Below, piece by piece: positions 53,632 through 62,897 of a stretch of DNA of 64,000 nt. How positions within the stretch are numbered: the first letter of the stretch is position 1; each line of letters begins with the position of its first letter. Below the pieces are notes generated by a model. It saw only the letters and a program-made list of their open reading frames with translations, was not told where the DNA came from and ran no database searches. Source of the stretch: Erythrobacter colymbi (GTDB taxonomy: Bacteria; Pseudomonadota; Alphaproteobacteria; Sphingomonadales; Sphingomonadaceae); contig NZ_MUYK01000004.1 of assembly GCF_002155685.1 (NCBI RefSeq), positions 310,001-374,000 of the forward strand. The letters are read 5' to 3'. Both the position numbers and the translations under genes were made by a program.

Positions 53632-56600
53632 TCAGAACCCGAGCTTGTCGGTGGTCACGCGGATGCCGGCATAGAAGTACCGGCCCAGCCAGCCCACGCC
53701 CGACTGGCTCGCGAGGCCGCGCGCCGGCAGCTCGTTGGTGAAGTTGTTCACCCCGAGATAGAAGCTCGCGGTCCGGTCGTCCGTCGCGATTTCGGCGCGC
53801 AGGTCGTGGATGAAGCGGTCGTTGATGGTGATGACATCGGGCGCCGCGATGTCCGGATCGCCCGCGATCTCGTCCTTCTCGTAGCGCAGCTGGTCGCCGA
53901 CATACTGCACGCCGTAGTTGAGCGTGAAGTTGCCCAGCGTCCAGGTCACGTCACCCGTGCCGACCCACTCGGGCGCGCCGTTCTCGCCCTGGTTGTCGTC
54001 GACGATCCCGCCATTGGCCGGCAGCACCAGCAGCTTGTCGAGATAGCCGATCGTCCCGCGCAGGTTGATGCGGCCGAGGTTGCCCGGCTCGAAGCCGTAG
54101 TTCACCGTCACGTCCGCGCCCGCCGTCTCGATGAAGGCGACGTTCTCGGGCGAGAGCAGGTAGTTGGTGACGAAGCCGGTCGTCGTCGAACGCGTGATCG
54201 CATCGCAGAACACGTTGTCGAGCGAGGCGGAATCGACGCAGAACTGCGCGGTCTCGTCGAGCGAGGCGGTGCGCACGGCGTTGGTCAGACGGATGTCGTA
54301 CCAGTCACCGGTGATCGTCAGGCCGGGCGCGAAGCGCGGCTGGAGGATCACGCCCGCGGTCCAGGTGGTCGCCTTTTCCTCGGTCAGGTCACGGTTGCCC
54401 GAGAACACGCCTTCGCGGCTGGCGCTCGAGTTAATGTCGCTGGCCGGATCGAAGGTGTCGAAATCGACCCCCAGACCCTCGATCAGCGCCCGGCAATTGG
54501 CCGCGCGGAACGAAGTGCCCTGGTTGATGTTCTCCGGCCCGCACGGATCGTCGATGAAGGCGAAGGTGCCGCTGCGGGGCGCGAACAGCTCGGTGATGTT
54601 GGGCGCGCGCACCGACTTCGAATAGCCGCCGCGGAAGCGGACATCGCGGATCGGGGCCCACTGGCCGTTGACCGACCATGCCTCGGTGCTGCCGACGGTC
54701 GAATAGTCCGAATAGCGGCCCGCCACGGTGAATTCGAGCAGGTCGAAGAACGGACGGTCCGACAGCAGCGGCACGTTGATTTCGCCGAAGGCTTCCCACA
54801 CGTCGAAGCTGCCGACTTCGGGCGCAAGCAGCGCGAGATCGGCCAGCACGCCGGTGTTCTCGTCGAAATCGGCCACTTGGGTCGAGATCGCGTCGGGCTG
54901 GAAGTTGCTCTTCTCCTTGCGGTACTCGGCCCCGAACGCGAAGTTCACCGCGCCGCCCGGCAGCTCGAAGAACTTGCCGAAATCGCCCGAGATGTAGGCG
55001 TTGGCGACGTGCTGTTCGATCCGGTAGTTGTTGCGCGTGTCGGTCAGGATGAAGTCGAGCGCGGCCTGGCTCGGCGCGCCCTCGCCGAAGATGTTGAGCG
55101 GCACGCACTGGCCGGGGGTGAAGGTCTGCGGGGCCTGCCCGTAGTTGCCGTTGCCCGCATCCGCCAGCGCCCCGCCGTCGAGATTGACGCGGCAGTCGAA
55201 CACGCCGTTGGGCGTGCCGGTGCGGAACTGGCCGACATCGACCACGTCGAGCGCGGCGAAGTAACGGTCCTCGATCCGCTGGGCGGTGGAGATGTAGGTC
55301 GTGTCGTTGCGGCCGTAGACGTAGCTCGCCTCGAACTTCACGTTATCGGAGATGTCGCCATCCAGCCCGATCACGCCGCGATAGAGATCGCGCTCGAAAT
55401 TCTCGTTGCGGGTGCCGAAATCGAAGTTGTCGCGGTTGAACAGCAGCCCGCCGAATTCGTCGAGCCCCGCCGCCCGGACATTCGCCGGGATGAAGGGGTT
55501 GTCCTCCGAGATGAAGGTGAAGAAGTCGAACGAGGGCTGGGCGACGGTGAAGTTCTTCGACTTCACATACTTGCCCTCGGCAAACAGGCGCACACTCGGG
55601 GTGAGCTCGTAGGAGAACAGCGCGTTGAAGCTGTGGTGCTCGGTCCCGGCCTGAAGGTCGCCCTGGTAGTCGTTGACCGGGGTGTTGTCGCCGCCCTGCG
55701 CGAGGAAGCCCGACTGCGGCAGGAAGGTGCCCGGATCATAGGGCCGGCCATCGCCGTTGAAGACCGGGCTGAAGCTGCCGTCGATCACCAGCGCGCCGCC
55801 CGGCGAGCTGTCGGCATAGCCGATGCGGTTGAGGAAGATGTTGTCCGGCACGTTCGGATCGTCGGGAATGTCGTTCGGGTTGCGCACCAGCGTGTCCGCC
55901 TCGTAGCGGCCATTGGGACGATCGCCGAAGCCGACGCGGCCATCCTTGCGGAACTCGTAGTTCACCGCGATGTTGCCGCGGTTGTCGGCGAAGTTGGTGC
56001 CGACCGTCGCCGAGACAAACTTGCTGTCGGCATCGCCGAAGTCCGAGATCCCGTTCTGCGCGCGAATGTCGATGCCCTCGAAGTCGCGCTTCATGATGAA
56101 GTTGACCACGCCCGAGACGCCGTCGGCACCATAGACCGACGAGACGCCGCCGGTCAGGATGTCGACCCGCTCGATCAGGCTGACGGGGATGGTGTTGGTA
56201 TCCACCCCTGCCTCGCCCGAAACGCCCGCGACATGGCGGCGGCCGTTGACCAGCGTCAGCGTGCGGTTCGCGCCGAGGTTGCGCAGGTTGAGCAGGTTCA
56301 CACCCGCCGCGCCCGTACGCGCCTGCGAGCCGGCGGCGTCGAAGTTGGTCTCGGAATTGAACAGCGCCGGGCTCTGCGCGAGCAGTTCGGTGACGTTGTT
56401 GATGCCCGACTGGACGATGGTCTCCGCGGTGATCGCGACCACCGGGGTCGCGGTCGCGGCCTCGGGGCGCTGGATGCGCGTACCGGTGACGACGATCGCC
56501 TCGCCGGGTTCTTCGGCCAGCTCCTCTTCGGAGACGACGGCATCCTGCGCCGCGGCGATCGAGGGCATGAGGGCCGTAAGGCCGATGGCACCGGCAGTCA

Positions 56601-56643
56601 GCAGCAGATGGGCGCGGCGAGACCGCGCGTCCTTATAGTTCAT
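53632..56643 (-). CDS. TonB-dependent outer-membrane receptor
   Basis: A 1003-residue receptor. Signal peptide: LLLTAGAIGLTALMPSIAAA. Plug domain: GEAIVVTGTRIQRPEAATAT, NNVTELLAQSPALFNSETNF and LRNLGANRTLTLVNGRRHV. The long barrel contains FRGGYSKSVRAPNITELFAP and ends in the aromatic C-terminus KLGF needed for barrel assembly. Its type (long barrel, VVTGTRI box) is abundant in sphingomonads and often takes up oligosaccharides or peptides; the substrate is not evident. Upstream lies a 366-base gap with the likely promoter and a partial dyad (56813-56835). Confidence 0.93.
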   Translation of the reverse strand: MNYKDARSRRAHLLLTAGAIGLTALMPSIAAAQDAVVSEEELAEEPGEAIVVTGTRIQRPEAATATPVVAITAETIVQSGINNVTELLAQSPALFNSETNFDAAGSQARTGAAGVNLLNLRNLGANRTLTLVNGRRHVAGVSGEAGVDTNTIPVSLIERVDILTGGVSSVYGADGVSGVVNFIMKRDFEGIDIRAQNGISDFGDADSKFVSATVGTNFADNRGNIAVNYEFRKDGRVGFGDRPNGRYEADTLVRNPNDIPDDPNVPDNIFLNRIGYADSSPGGALVIDGSFSPVFNGDGRPYDPGTFLPQSGFLAQGGDNTPVNDYQGDLQAGTEHHSFNALFSYELTPSVRLFAEGKYVKSKNFTVAQPSFDFFTFISEDNPFIPANVRAAGLDEFGGLLFNRDNFDFGTRNENFERDLYRGVIGLDGDISDNVKFEASYVYGRNDTTYISTAQRIEDRYFAALDVVDVGQFRTGTPNGVFDCRVNLDGGALADAGNGNYGQAPQTFTPGQCVPLNIFGEGAPSQAALDFILTDTRNNYRIEQHVANAYISGDFGKFFELPGGAVNFAFGAEYRKEKSNFQPDAISTQVADFDENTGVLADLALLAPEVGSFDVWEAFGEINVPLLSDRPFFDLLEFTVAGRYSDYSTVGSTEAWSVNGQWAPIRDVRFRGGYSKSVRAPNITELFAPRSGTFAFIDDPCGPENINQGTSFRAANCRALIEGLGVDFDTFDPASDINSSASREGVFSGNRDLTEEKATTWTAGVILQPRFAPGLTITGDWYDIRLTNAVRTASLDETAQFCVDSASLDNVFCDAITRSTTTGFVTNYLLSPENVAFIETAGADVTVNYGFEPGNLGRINLRGTIGYLDKLLVLPANGGIVDDNQGENGAPEWVGTGDVTWTLGNFTLNYGVQYVGDQLRYEKDEIAGDPDIAAPDVITINDRFIHDLRAEIATDDRTASFYLGVNNFTNELPARGLASQSGVGWLGRYFYAGIRVTTDKLGF

Positions 56644-56891
56644 CGCGTTGTTTCCCTGTTCGAGTTCGGGGTCGAAAGTGTCCGAGCGGCGTTGGCGGAA
56701 AGGGATCGGGCAGGGGGTGCCCGTGACCTTTCAACCGCTCAAAGGACAGACGGACTCGTGGTGCGCCCGGCTTCGCCTGCGCAACCAACTGGAGCCGCGG
56801 TTTCGACGAACCGTCATATTTGTGTGATAAATGACATGAGGGCTTGCGGTGTGCGTCGGCGGGAAGGGCCCGGCACCCGACAAGATTGCTT

Positions 56892-56931
56892 CGCGCCTGC
56901 GGCGCTTCGCCATCTCCGCGCCTGCGGCGCT
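56892..56931. repeat. Direct repeat of a small GC hairpin
   Basis: CGCGCCTGCGGCGCT occurs at 56892-56906 and 56917-56931, 25 bases apart. Each unit can fold as GCGCC-TGC-GGCGC. The surrounding gap 56644-56973 contains no gene I can support. Confidence 0.6.
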
Positions 56932-56973
56932 CCGATTCCGAACTGGATTCGTAGCTGCCTGGGTAGAACCGAC

Positions 56974-57007
56974 AAGGCCCGCCTCCTCTGGCGAGGGAGC
57001 GGGCCTT
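56974..57007 (-). terminator. Terminator after tRNA-Arg
   Basis: AAGGCCCGC (56974-56982) pairs with GCGGGCCTT (56999-57007). In the minus-strand sense it follows the tRNA-Arg end at once and is followed by TTGTCGG. Confidence 0.6.
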
Positions 57008-57009
57008 GT

Positions 57010-57086
<77 letters not shown>

Positions 57087-57269
57087 ATGGGTCGCCATGC
57101 GTGCGCGGCGATAGTGCTGCGCGGCGGGGCGCTTAGCAAGAGGCGCGGGGGTGCGCCACAAGAATTGTGTCGCATGGCGGGACGGCCCCTGCATCGGCAC
57201 CGCGTCCGGGTGCGGGGTGCTAGGCGGCACTTAACCAATCGGAAAGGATGGCGGCATAGCCTCCCCGGC

Positions 57270-57647
57270 ATGGCAACGCTCCCGCCCGAGACGATTCTCC
57301 CGCCCGCCGCTCCGGCACCGGCCGCCGACGCCGCGCCCGAGGTGCTGGCCGAGGCGCTGGTCGCGCTCCACGGGCAGGCGGCGGCGCTGGCGATGCTGGC
57401 GCGGCTCGCGCCCGAGCCGGTCGAGATCGGCGGCGAGCTTGGCGCGGTGATCGCCCGCGCGCAGCCGTGGCAGCGCGCGCTGGTGGCGCAGACCGTCAGC
57501 GATTGCGCGGCGATGCTCGACAGCGGGCTGGCCGCATTGGGCACCCTCACCCGCCGCGGGCAGGACACCTCCGCCCCCGCGCTGGTGCTGTGGCGCGAGT
57601 TCCACGCTGCCCGCGCGGCGATGGCGAGCGTGCTCGGCCACGCCTGA
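57270..57647 (+). CDS. Small Ala-rich helical protein, unknown
   Basis: A 125-residue protein starting [18 protein letters not shown] and ending [10 protein letters not shown]. It is Ala/Leu-rich and probably helical, with no motif I recognise. It has no strong Shine-Dalgarno, but the reading frame has low-GC second-position use consistent with coding and is followed closely by mmcB. Confidence 0.5.
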   Translation: MATLPPETILPPAAPAPAADAAPEVLAEALVALHGQAAALAMLARLAPEPVEIGGELGAVIARAQPWQRALVAQTVSDCAAMLDSGLAALGTLTRRGQDTSAPALVLWREFHAARAAMASVLGHA

Positions 57648-57671
57648 AAGCGCTTCCGCAGGCTTGACTGC

Positions 57672-57686
57672 GTTCCACTTTCGTTC
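57672..57686 (+). promoter_or_regulatory. SOS box (LexA site) before mmcB
   Basis: GTTC-CACTTTC-GTTC is an exact match to the alphaproteobacterial LexA consensus GTTC-N7-GTTC. It ends 13 bases before the mmcB ATG and should place the gene under DNA-damage control. Confidence 0.8.
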
Positions 57687-57699
57687 CAACGCTCGGGCC

Positions 57700-58194
57700 A
57701 TGTCCGGCGCACCTTCCCTTGCCCCCGATTCGCCCGCGCTCGCCGCCAGCGATGTCGCGCGCGGGATCGGGCGGCTGTTCGCCCGCAACGACATCTGGTG
57801 CCTGCCCGAGGTGCCGCTGAAGAACGGTCGCCGCGCCGATCTGATGGGGATCGATGCCAAGGGGTTGATCGTGATCGTCGAGATCAAGGTCGCGCGCGCC
57901 GATCTGCTCGGCGATGCCAAGTGGCCCGACTATCTCGATTTCTGCGACCGCTTCTACTGGGGACTGTCCCCCGCACTCGACCGCGCGCCGCTGGAGAGCG
58001 CGGCCTATCGCCCGGAGACCTGCGGGGTGATCGTGGCCGATGGCTATGATGCCGAGATCTTGCGCCCCGCCGCTCTCGAGCCGCTCGCCGCCGCGCGCCG
58101 CAAGACGCAGGTCGAGCATCTCGCGCGGGTCGCGATGCGGCGGCACATGGCGCTGCTCGACCCGCTGTGCACCGCGCTCGACGCGCATGGCTGA
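57700..58194 (+). CDS. mmcB: MmcB-family DNA repair protein
   Basis: A 164-residue protein of the MmcB family: VARGIGRLFARNDIWCLPEV, GRRADLMGIDAKGLIVIVEI and KVARADLLGDAKWPDYLDFC. The pattern D...ExK resembles a PD-(D/E)xK nuclease core. MmcB in Caulobacter belongs to the mitomycin-C-induced, LexA-regulated DNA-damage genes, and the SOS box directly upstream agrees. The ATG at 57700 lies just downstream of that box; an earlier in-frame start would overlap it. Confidence 0.9.
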   Translation: MSGAPSLAPDSPALAASDVARGIGRLFARNDIWCLPEVPLKNGRRADLMGIDAKGLIVIVEIKVARADLLGDAKWPDYLDFCDRFYWGLSPALDRAPLESAAYRPETCGVIVADGYDAEILRPAALEPLAAARRKTQVEHLARVAMRRHMALLDPLCTALDAHG

Positions 58195-58241
58195 CTTAGG
58201 CCTGTTTCGCCGCGCATAATTGCGGCATAGCTGGCCGCGCG

Positions 58242-59018
58242 ATGCTTCCTGCCGACACCCCCGTCCCGCTCGCGCTGCTGATCGTCAGCCTCGCCGTCAC
58301 GATGATCGTGGCGCTGCGCTATGTGCTGACGAGCGGGCTGTTCGCCTTCGCCACCGCGAGGATGCGCCCCGGGCTCTACGCGGGCAAGCGCGCGCAGATC
58401 GGCCGCGAGATCCGCTGGTCGCTGCTTTCGGCGGCAATCTACGGCGCGCCGGCGGGGATTGTGCTGTGGGGCTGGAAGCACCACGGCTGGACGATGCTCA
58501 CCGCTGACTGGGCCAGCCTGCCGCTGTGGTGGCACCCGCTGAGCCTCTTCATCTATCTCTTCGTGCAGGACACCTGCTTTTACTGGAGCCACCGCTGGAT
58601 GCACCGGCCCAAGTGGTTCCGGATCGCCCACGCGGTCCATCACGAGAGCCGGCCGCCCACGGCGTGGACCGCGATGAGCTTCCATCCGGTCGAGGCGGTG
58701 ACCGGCGCCATCGTCGTGCCGGTGCTGGTGTTCCTCGTCCCGATCCACATCGCCGTGCTCGGCCTGGTGCTGACGGTGGCGACGGTGATGGGGGTCACCA
58801 ATCACATGGGGTGGGAGATGTTCCCGCGCTGGCTCGTTCACTCGGCGTTGGGAGACTGGCTGATAACCGCCAGCCATCACGAGCGCCATCACGAGGAATA
58901 CCGATGCAACTACGGGCTCTACTTCCGGTTCTGGGATCGCGTCTGCGGGACGGACAAGGGTTTGTCGAAGCGGATCGTGGCCGAGGCCGGGCACGCGCCG
59001 CAGGGGGCCGTGCGATGA
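58242..59018 (+). CDS. Sterol desaturase / fatty-acid hydroxylase-type membrane protein
   Basis: A 258-residue membrane di-iron protein. Histidine motifs are SHRWMHRPKW, HAVHHES and HHERHHEEY, the three-box pattern of the fatty-acid hydroxylase superfamily, embedded between helices (ALLIVSLAVTMIVALRYVL, PLSLFIYLFVQDTCFYW, VVPVLVFLVPIHIAVLGLV). The substrate may be a lipid, carotenoid or hopanoid. It overlaps the following DUF2141 gene by ATGA. Confidence 0.87.
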   Translation: MLPADTPVPLALLIVSLAVTMIVALRYVLTSGLFAFATARMRPGLYAGKRAQIGREIRWSLLSAAIYGAPAGIVLWGWKHHGWTMLTADWASLPLWWHPLSLFIYLFVQDTCFYWSHRWMHRPKWFRIAHAVHHESRPPTAWTAMSFHPVEAVTGAIVVPVLVFLVPIHIAVLGLVLTVATVMGVTNHMGWEMFPRWLVHSALGDWLITASHHERHHEEYRCNYGLYFRFWDRVCGTDKGLSKRIVAEAGHAPQGAVR

Positions 59019-59461
59019 AGACTGGCGGGGCGGTTCTGGCGGCGGCGGCGCTCGCGACGGGCGCGGTCGCGGCGGCGCAGGCGCGGACCGGCGAGGTGGT
59101 GATCACCGTCACCGACTTGCGCTCGAAGAAGGGCGTGGTGCGCGCCTGCATGACCACGCGCGCAGACATCTTCCCCAAGTGCATCAAGGACCCCAACGCC
59201 TTCCGCACCGTGGTATCGGCCAACGGCAAGGTCGAGATCCGCTTCACCGGCGTGAAGCCCGGCAACTATGCCATCGCGCTGCTCCATGACGAGAACGACA
59301 ACGGCAAGGCCGACCGCGCGATGGGGATGATGCCCAAGGAAGGCTACGGCTTCTCGCGCGATGCCCCCGTGCGCATGGCGCCGCCCAAATTCTCCGACGC
59401 GGTGATGGCGATCGGCGAGGGCACCAGCCGGGTCACGATCAAGATGAGGTACTTTTTGTAG
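59015..59461 (+). CDS. DUF2141-domain exported protein
   Basis: A 148-residue protein with a signal peptide (GAVLAAAALATGAVAAAQA) and the DUF2141 pattern EVVITVTDLRSKKGVVRACM, NYAIALLHDENDNGKAD and GYGFSRDAP. It is translationally coupled to the hydroxylase gene, which suggests that this periplasmic domain works with it. A paralogue is at 38252-38779. Confidence 0.82.
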   Translation: MKTGGAVLAAAALATGAVAAAQARTGEVVITVTDLRSKKGVVRACMTTRADIFPKCIKDPNAFRTVVSANGKVEIRFTGVKPGNYAIALLHDENDNGKADRAMGMMPKEGYGFSRDAPVRMAPPKFSDAVMAIGEGTSRVTIKMRYFL

Positions 59462-59586
59462 CAGCCACATTCGGTGGCGCAGACCGCCCGCCCCGCACAC
59501 AAAACCTCCCTGCGCGTTTAACGTGATGTTTACCACGCCGCGCCAGAACGTCCCGACACAGGTTCACCAAGGGGCGGATTAAAGCC

Positions 59587-61320
59587 ATGGACACTCTTCG
59601 CGGCACCTTCGGTTCCGACTCGGCTGCAAGTGGCGGCTGGGACGAGACCGAGGATGACGGCCACGAGCCGGCCCGCACCCGCGATCTTCCTCCGCACGCC
59701 ATCGGCCAGGACGAGCGGCGCATGCAGGTGCGCGCCTACAACCACTGGGCGGGCCTGCTGGGCGACCGCATGTTCCCGCATATCGACGATCTCGATCCGG
59801 CCAATCTCCCCGATTTCGGCCCGCATTCGGTGCTGCTCGATTTCTCCTACGGGATCGACAACCCGGGCGTGCGCTTCCTCGGCGAGAAGCTGGCGCAGGA
59901 ATGCAGCGCGCATGGCGTGATCACCCGCCTGTCGGACGTGCCGCCGCGCTCGCTGCTGAGCCGCATCACCGACCACTACATGCAGATCCTCGCCAACCAG
60001 GCGCCGATCGGGTTCGAGGCGGAATTCGTCAATCACGCCGGCGTGGCGATCCTCTATCGCGGGATCCTGCTGCCGCTGTCGAGCGACGACCAGACGATCG
60101 ACTTCATCTACGGCGTGATCAACTGGAAGGAGATGGCCGACCAGCTGACCGCGGACGAGCTGCTGCTGGAAATCGACCAGGCGCTGGAGCTGGGAAGCGA
60201 GCTCGAGATCGAGCCCGAACCCGCCCCGCGCGCCGCCGAACCCGTGACCGACTGGGCCGATTCGCCCGCGCACGAGGACGAGGACGACGTGGTCGAGCTC
60301 GAGGCTGCCTTTGACGCCGATCCCTACGACAACCCTTTCGACCGGCTCGAAGCCGCGATCGACGCCGAATCGGGCCTGCCCGATTTCAGCCAGTACGCGC
60401 TCGACAATGACGACGAGGAATATGACGAGGACGAAGGCGAGCCCGAAAACGCGGGCTACAACTTCGCCAGCCTCGCCGATTACATCGAGGCTCCGGCCAA
60501 GAAGGCGATCGACCTCACCGGCATCGAACCCCTGCCGATCGAGGACGAGGTCGACGCGGAATATGCCTTCACCCCGGTCTACGAACCCGCGCCCGAGCCC
60601 GAGCCCGAGGTTGCGCCGGTCGCCGCGCGGGTATTCGAGCCGGTGGACGAGGCCGAGACCGAAGATGAGGACGACGACGCGGATGCCGCCGCTTTCGCCG
60701 CCGATCTGCCCGAGGATGCCGGCCTCTACGATTGCCTCGCCGCCGCGCGCGAGCTTGCGCGCGCTGCCGACAGCACCGAGGACCGCAGCCGCTCGGCGCT
60801 CTATGCCGCGGTCAGCCGCGCCTACGACTTCAGCCTCGCCGCGCAGGAATCGCCCGAGGACTATGCCGAACTGATCGCGGACGCGGGCCTCACCGTGCAG
60901 GAACGCGCGCCGATGACCCCGGTGGTCAAGCTCGTGTTCGGCCATGATTACGACAAGACGCGCCTCACCGAATATGCCGCCGTCCTGACCCACGCCCACC
61001 GCCTCAAGCTGGGCCGCGGGAGCCTCGCGGGCTTCCTCGCCGAGACCGAGGGCGGGGTGAAGGCAGTGGTCAAGGCCGAACGCCGTCTGCGCCGCGAGGA
61101 GCAGGGCAAGCCGGTCGAGGATGCCCACGCGGTGCGCGAGGCGCTCGCCCAGGCGCTGCGTTCGCTGGAGGCGATCACGCTCGAGCATCTCGACGGCGCC
61201 GGCCCCGAATTCGCGCTTGTTCTGGTGCGCCGCGACGAGATCGGCTGCGCGGAAATCCTCGCCGAAGTGCCCGAGGACGTCGCCCTGATCGAACGGGCGG
61301 CGCGCAAGATAGTCGGATAA
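59587..61320 (+). CDS. PAS_5-like protein with long acidic linker
   Basis: A 577-residue cytoplasmic protein. Residues about 45-185 look like the PAS_5 domain of alphaproteobacteria: YNHWAGLLGDRMFPHIDDLD and SVLLDFSYGIDNPGVRFLGE. A highly acidic disordered stretch of about 200 residues follows (DNDDEEYDEDEGEPEN and EDEDDDADAAAF are extreme parts). A conserved-looking helical domain closes the protein from about residue 375 (AGLYDCLAAARELARAADST). The role is not known; PAS domains sense ligands or redox. Confidence 0.75.
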   Translation: MDTLRGTFGSDSAASGGWDETEDDGHEPARTRDLPPHAIGQDERRMQVRAYNHWAGLLGDRMFPHIDDLDPANLPDFGPHSVLLDFSYGIDNPGVRFLGEKLAQECSAHGVITRLSDVPPRSLLSRITDHYMQILANQAPIGFEAEFVNHAGVAILYRGILLPLSSDDQTIDFIYGVINWKEMADQLTADELLLEIDQALELGSELEIEPEPAPRAAEPVTDWADSPAHEDEDDVVELEAAFDADPYDNPFDRLEAAIDAESGLPDFSQYALDNDDEEYDEDEGEPENAGYNFASLADYIEAPAKKAIDLTGIEPLPIEDEVDAEYAFTPVYEPAPEPEPEVAPVAARVFEPVDEAETEDEDDDADAAAFAADLPEDAGLYDCLAAARELARAADSTEDRSRSALYAAVSRAYDFSLAAQESPEDYAELIADAGLTVQERAPMTPVVKLVFGHDYDKTRLTEYAAVLTHAHRLKLGRGSLAGFLAETEGGVKAVVKAERRLRREEQGKPVEDAHAVREALAQALRSLEAITLEHLDGAGPEFALVLVRRDEIGCAEILAEVPEDVALIERAARKIVG

Positions 61321-61342
61321 CGCGTTATCCTCGCTCCGGATT

Positions 61343-61403
61343 GATCCGGGGCCCCAGCTGCGATCCTTCATCGCGACAATCTCAGGGAGCGGGGCCCCGG
61401 GTC
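61343..61403. repeat. GATCCGGGGCCCC inverted repeat
   Basis: GATCCGGGGCCCC (61343-61355) pairs with GGGGCCCCGGGTC (61391-61403) in 12 of 13 positions. Repeats with a CCGGGGCCCC core are common between genes in alphaproteobacteria. It occupies the gap before the M48 gene. Confidence 0.7.
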
Positions 61404-61484
61404 AGGCCCGGGCGGGAAAGCGATTGCACCCGGCCCGCCCACCTTCAGATTGCGTTCAGCCGCGAGTCCGGTAGATTGCCGCCG

Positions 61485-62852
61485 ATGCGCGGTCGCCCTC
61501 AACTTCTTGCCTTCTGCCTTGCCCTCGTCGCGAGCATGGCCTTCGCGTTCCAGCCGGTCGCGGCGCAGTCGATCCTGCGCGATGCCGAGACCGAGGAGCT
61601 GCTGAAGGACCTGCTCGCCCCGATCGTCGAGGCGAGCGAGCTCGAGCCCGGCAATGTCGAGGTCGTGCTGATCAACGACGAATCGATCAACGCCTTCGTG
61701 GCAGGCGGCCAGGCGATCTACGTCCATTCGGGCCTGATCAACGCCGCGGGCACCGCCAACGAGGTGCAGGGCGTGCTCGCGCACGAGCTCGGCCACATCA
61801 CCGCGGGCCACGCGGTGCGCTTCAACGAGCGGACCAAGGCCGCCAACGGCATCTCGATCCTCTCGCTGCTGCTCGGTGTCGGCGCGGCGCTGGCGGGGGC
61901 GGGCGATGCGGGAATGGGCATCATTGCCGCCGGCCAGCAGGCCGCGCTCGGCACCTTCCTGTCGTTCAACCGCGATCAGGAAGCCGCGACCGACCTTGCC
62001 GGCGCGCGCTATCTTTCGGGCGCGGGGATTTCGGGCCGGGGGATGATCAAGTTCTTCGAGCGGCTGCGCGGCAACGAGATCCGCGCGGGCTACAGCCAGG
62101 CCGACGAGGCCGCCTATGCCCGCACCCACCCGCTCTCGGGCGACCGCATCCAGACCCTGCGCGGGCTGCTCGAACAGGATGCGGCGTGGAACACGCCCGA
62201 AGACCCGGTGCTGCAGGAGCGCTTCCTGCGCGCCAAGGCCAAGCTCTACGGCTATCTCAACGAGCCCAAGCGCACCCTCGTCGCCTTCCCGCCGAGCGAC
62301 ACCAGCGTCCCCGCCCGCTATGCCCGCGCCTATGCCTATCACAAGGACGCGCGCATCGACATGGCGATCGCCGAGACCGACGCGCTGATCGCCGCCGAAC
62401 CCGACAATCCGTGGTTCCTCGAGCTGAAGGGGCAGGTGCTGCTCGAATCCGGGCGTCCGCGCGATGCGCTGGTGCCGCTGCGCCGCGCGACCGAGCTGAC
62501 CCGCGCGCATCCGCTGATCGCGGGCCTGCTCGGCCATGCGCTGATCGCGACCGAGGACCAGTCGAACTTCGCCGAGGCCGAGACTGTGCTGCGCGCCTCG
62601 GTGCAGAAGGACCGCTACAATCCCTTCGCCTGGTATCAGCTCGGCGTGGTCTACGAGGCGCGCGGCGACATTCCGCGCGCGCGGCTCGCCAGCGCCGAGG
62701 TGCAGGTGATGAACCGCCAGTATCCGCAGGCAATCGCCAGCGCGCAGGCGGCCGAGGCCTACCTGCCCTATGGCTCGGCCGACTGGATCCGCGCGCAGGA
62801 TGTCGCGCTCGAAGCGCGCGCCGAACTGGAACAGATCAAGAAGCGGCGCTAG
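61485..62852 (+). CDS. M48-family metallopeptidase with TPRs (BepA-like)
   Basis: A 455-residue exported protein. Signal peptide: FCLALVASMAFAFQPVAAQ. The zinc site is VLAHELGHITAGHAVR (HExxH), with a later Glu-bearing RDQEAATDLAGARYLSGAG. The C-terminal part from about residue 270 has TPRs (LKGQVLLESGRPRDALVPLR, AWYQLGVVYEARGDIPRARL). This is the BepA/YfgC layout, a periplasmic quality-control protease for outer-membrane proteins such as LptD. It is followed by a DsbA-like protein, which fits that role. Confidence 0.9.
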   Translation: MRGRPQLLAFCLALVASMAFAFQPVAAQSILRDAETEELLKDLLAPIVEASELEPGNVEVVLINDESINAFVAGGQAIYVHSGLINAAGTANEVQGVLAHELGHITAGHAVRFNERTKAANGISILSLLLGVGAALAGAGDAGMGIIAAGQQAALGTFLSFNRDQEAATDLAGARYLSGAGISGRGMIKFFERLRGNEIRAGYSQADEAAYARTHPLSGDRIQTLRGLLEQDAAWNTPEDPVLQERFLRAKAKLYGYLNEPKRTLVAFPPSDTSVPARYARAYAYHKDARIDMAIAETDALIAAEPDNPWFLELKGQVLLESGRPRDALVPLRRATELTRAHPLIAGLLGHALIATEDQSNFAEAETVLRASVQKDRYNPFAWYQLGVVYEARGDIPRARLASAEVQVMNRQYPQAIASAQAAEAYLPYGSADWIRAQDVALEARAELEQIKKRR

Positions 62853-62897
62853 GCTGCGGCTCCGTCCCGCCGCTCGCCCAACCTCACGAAAGCACCC

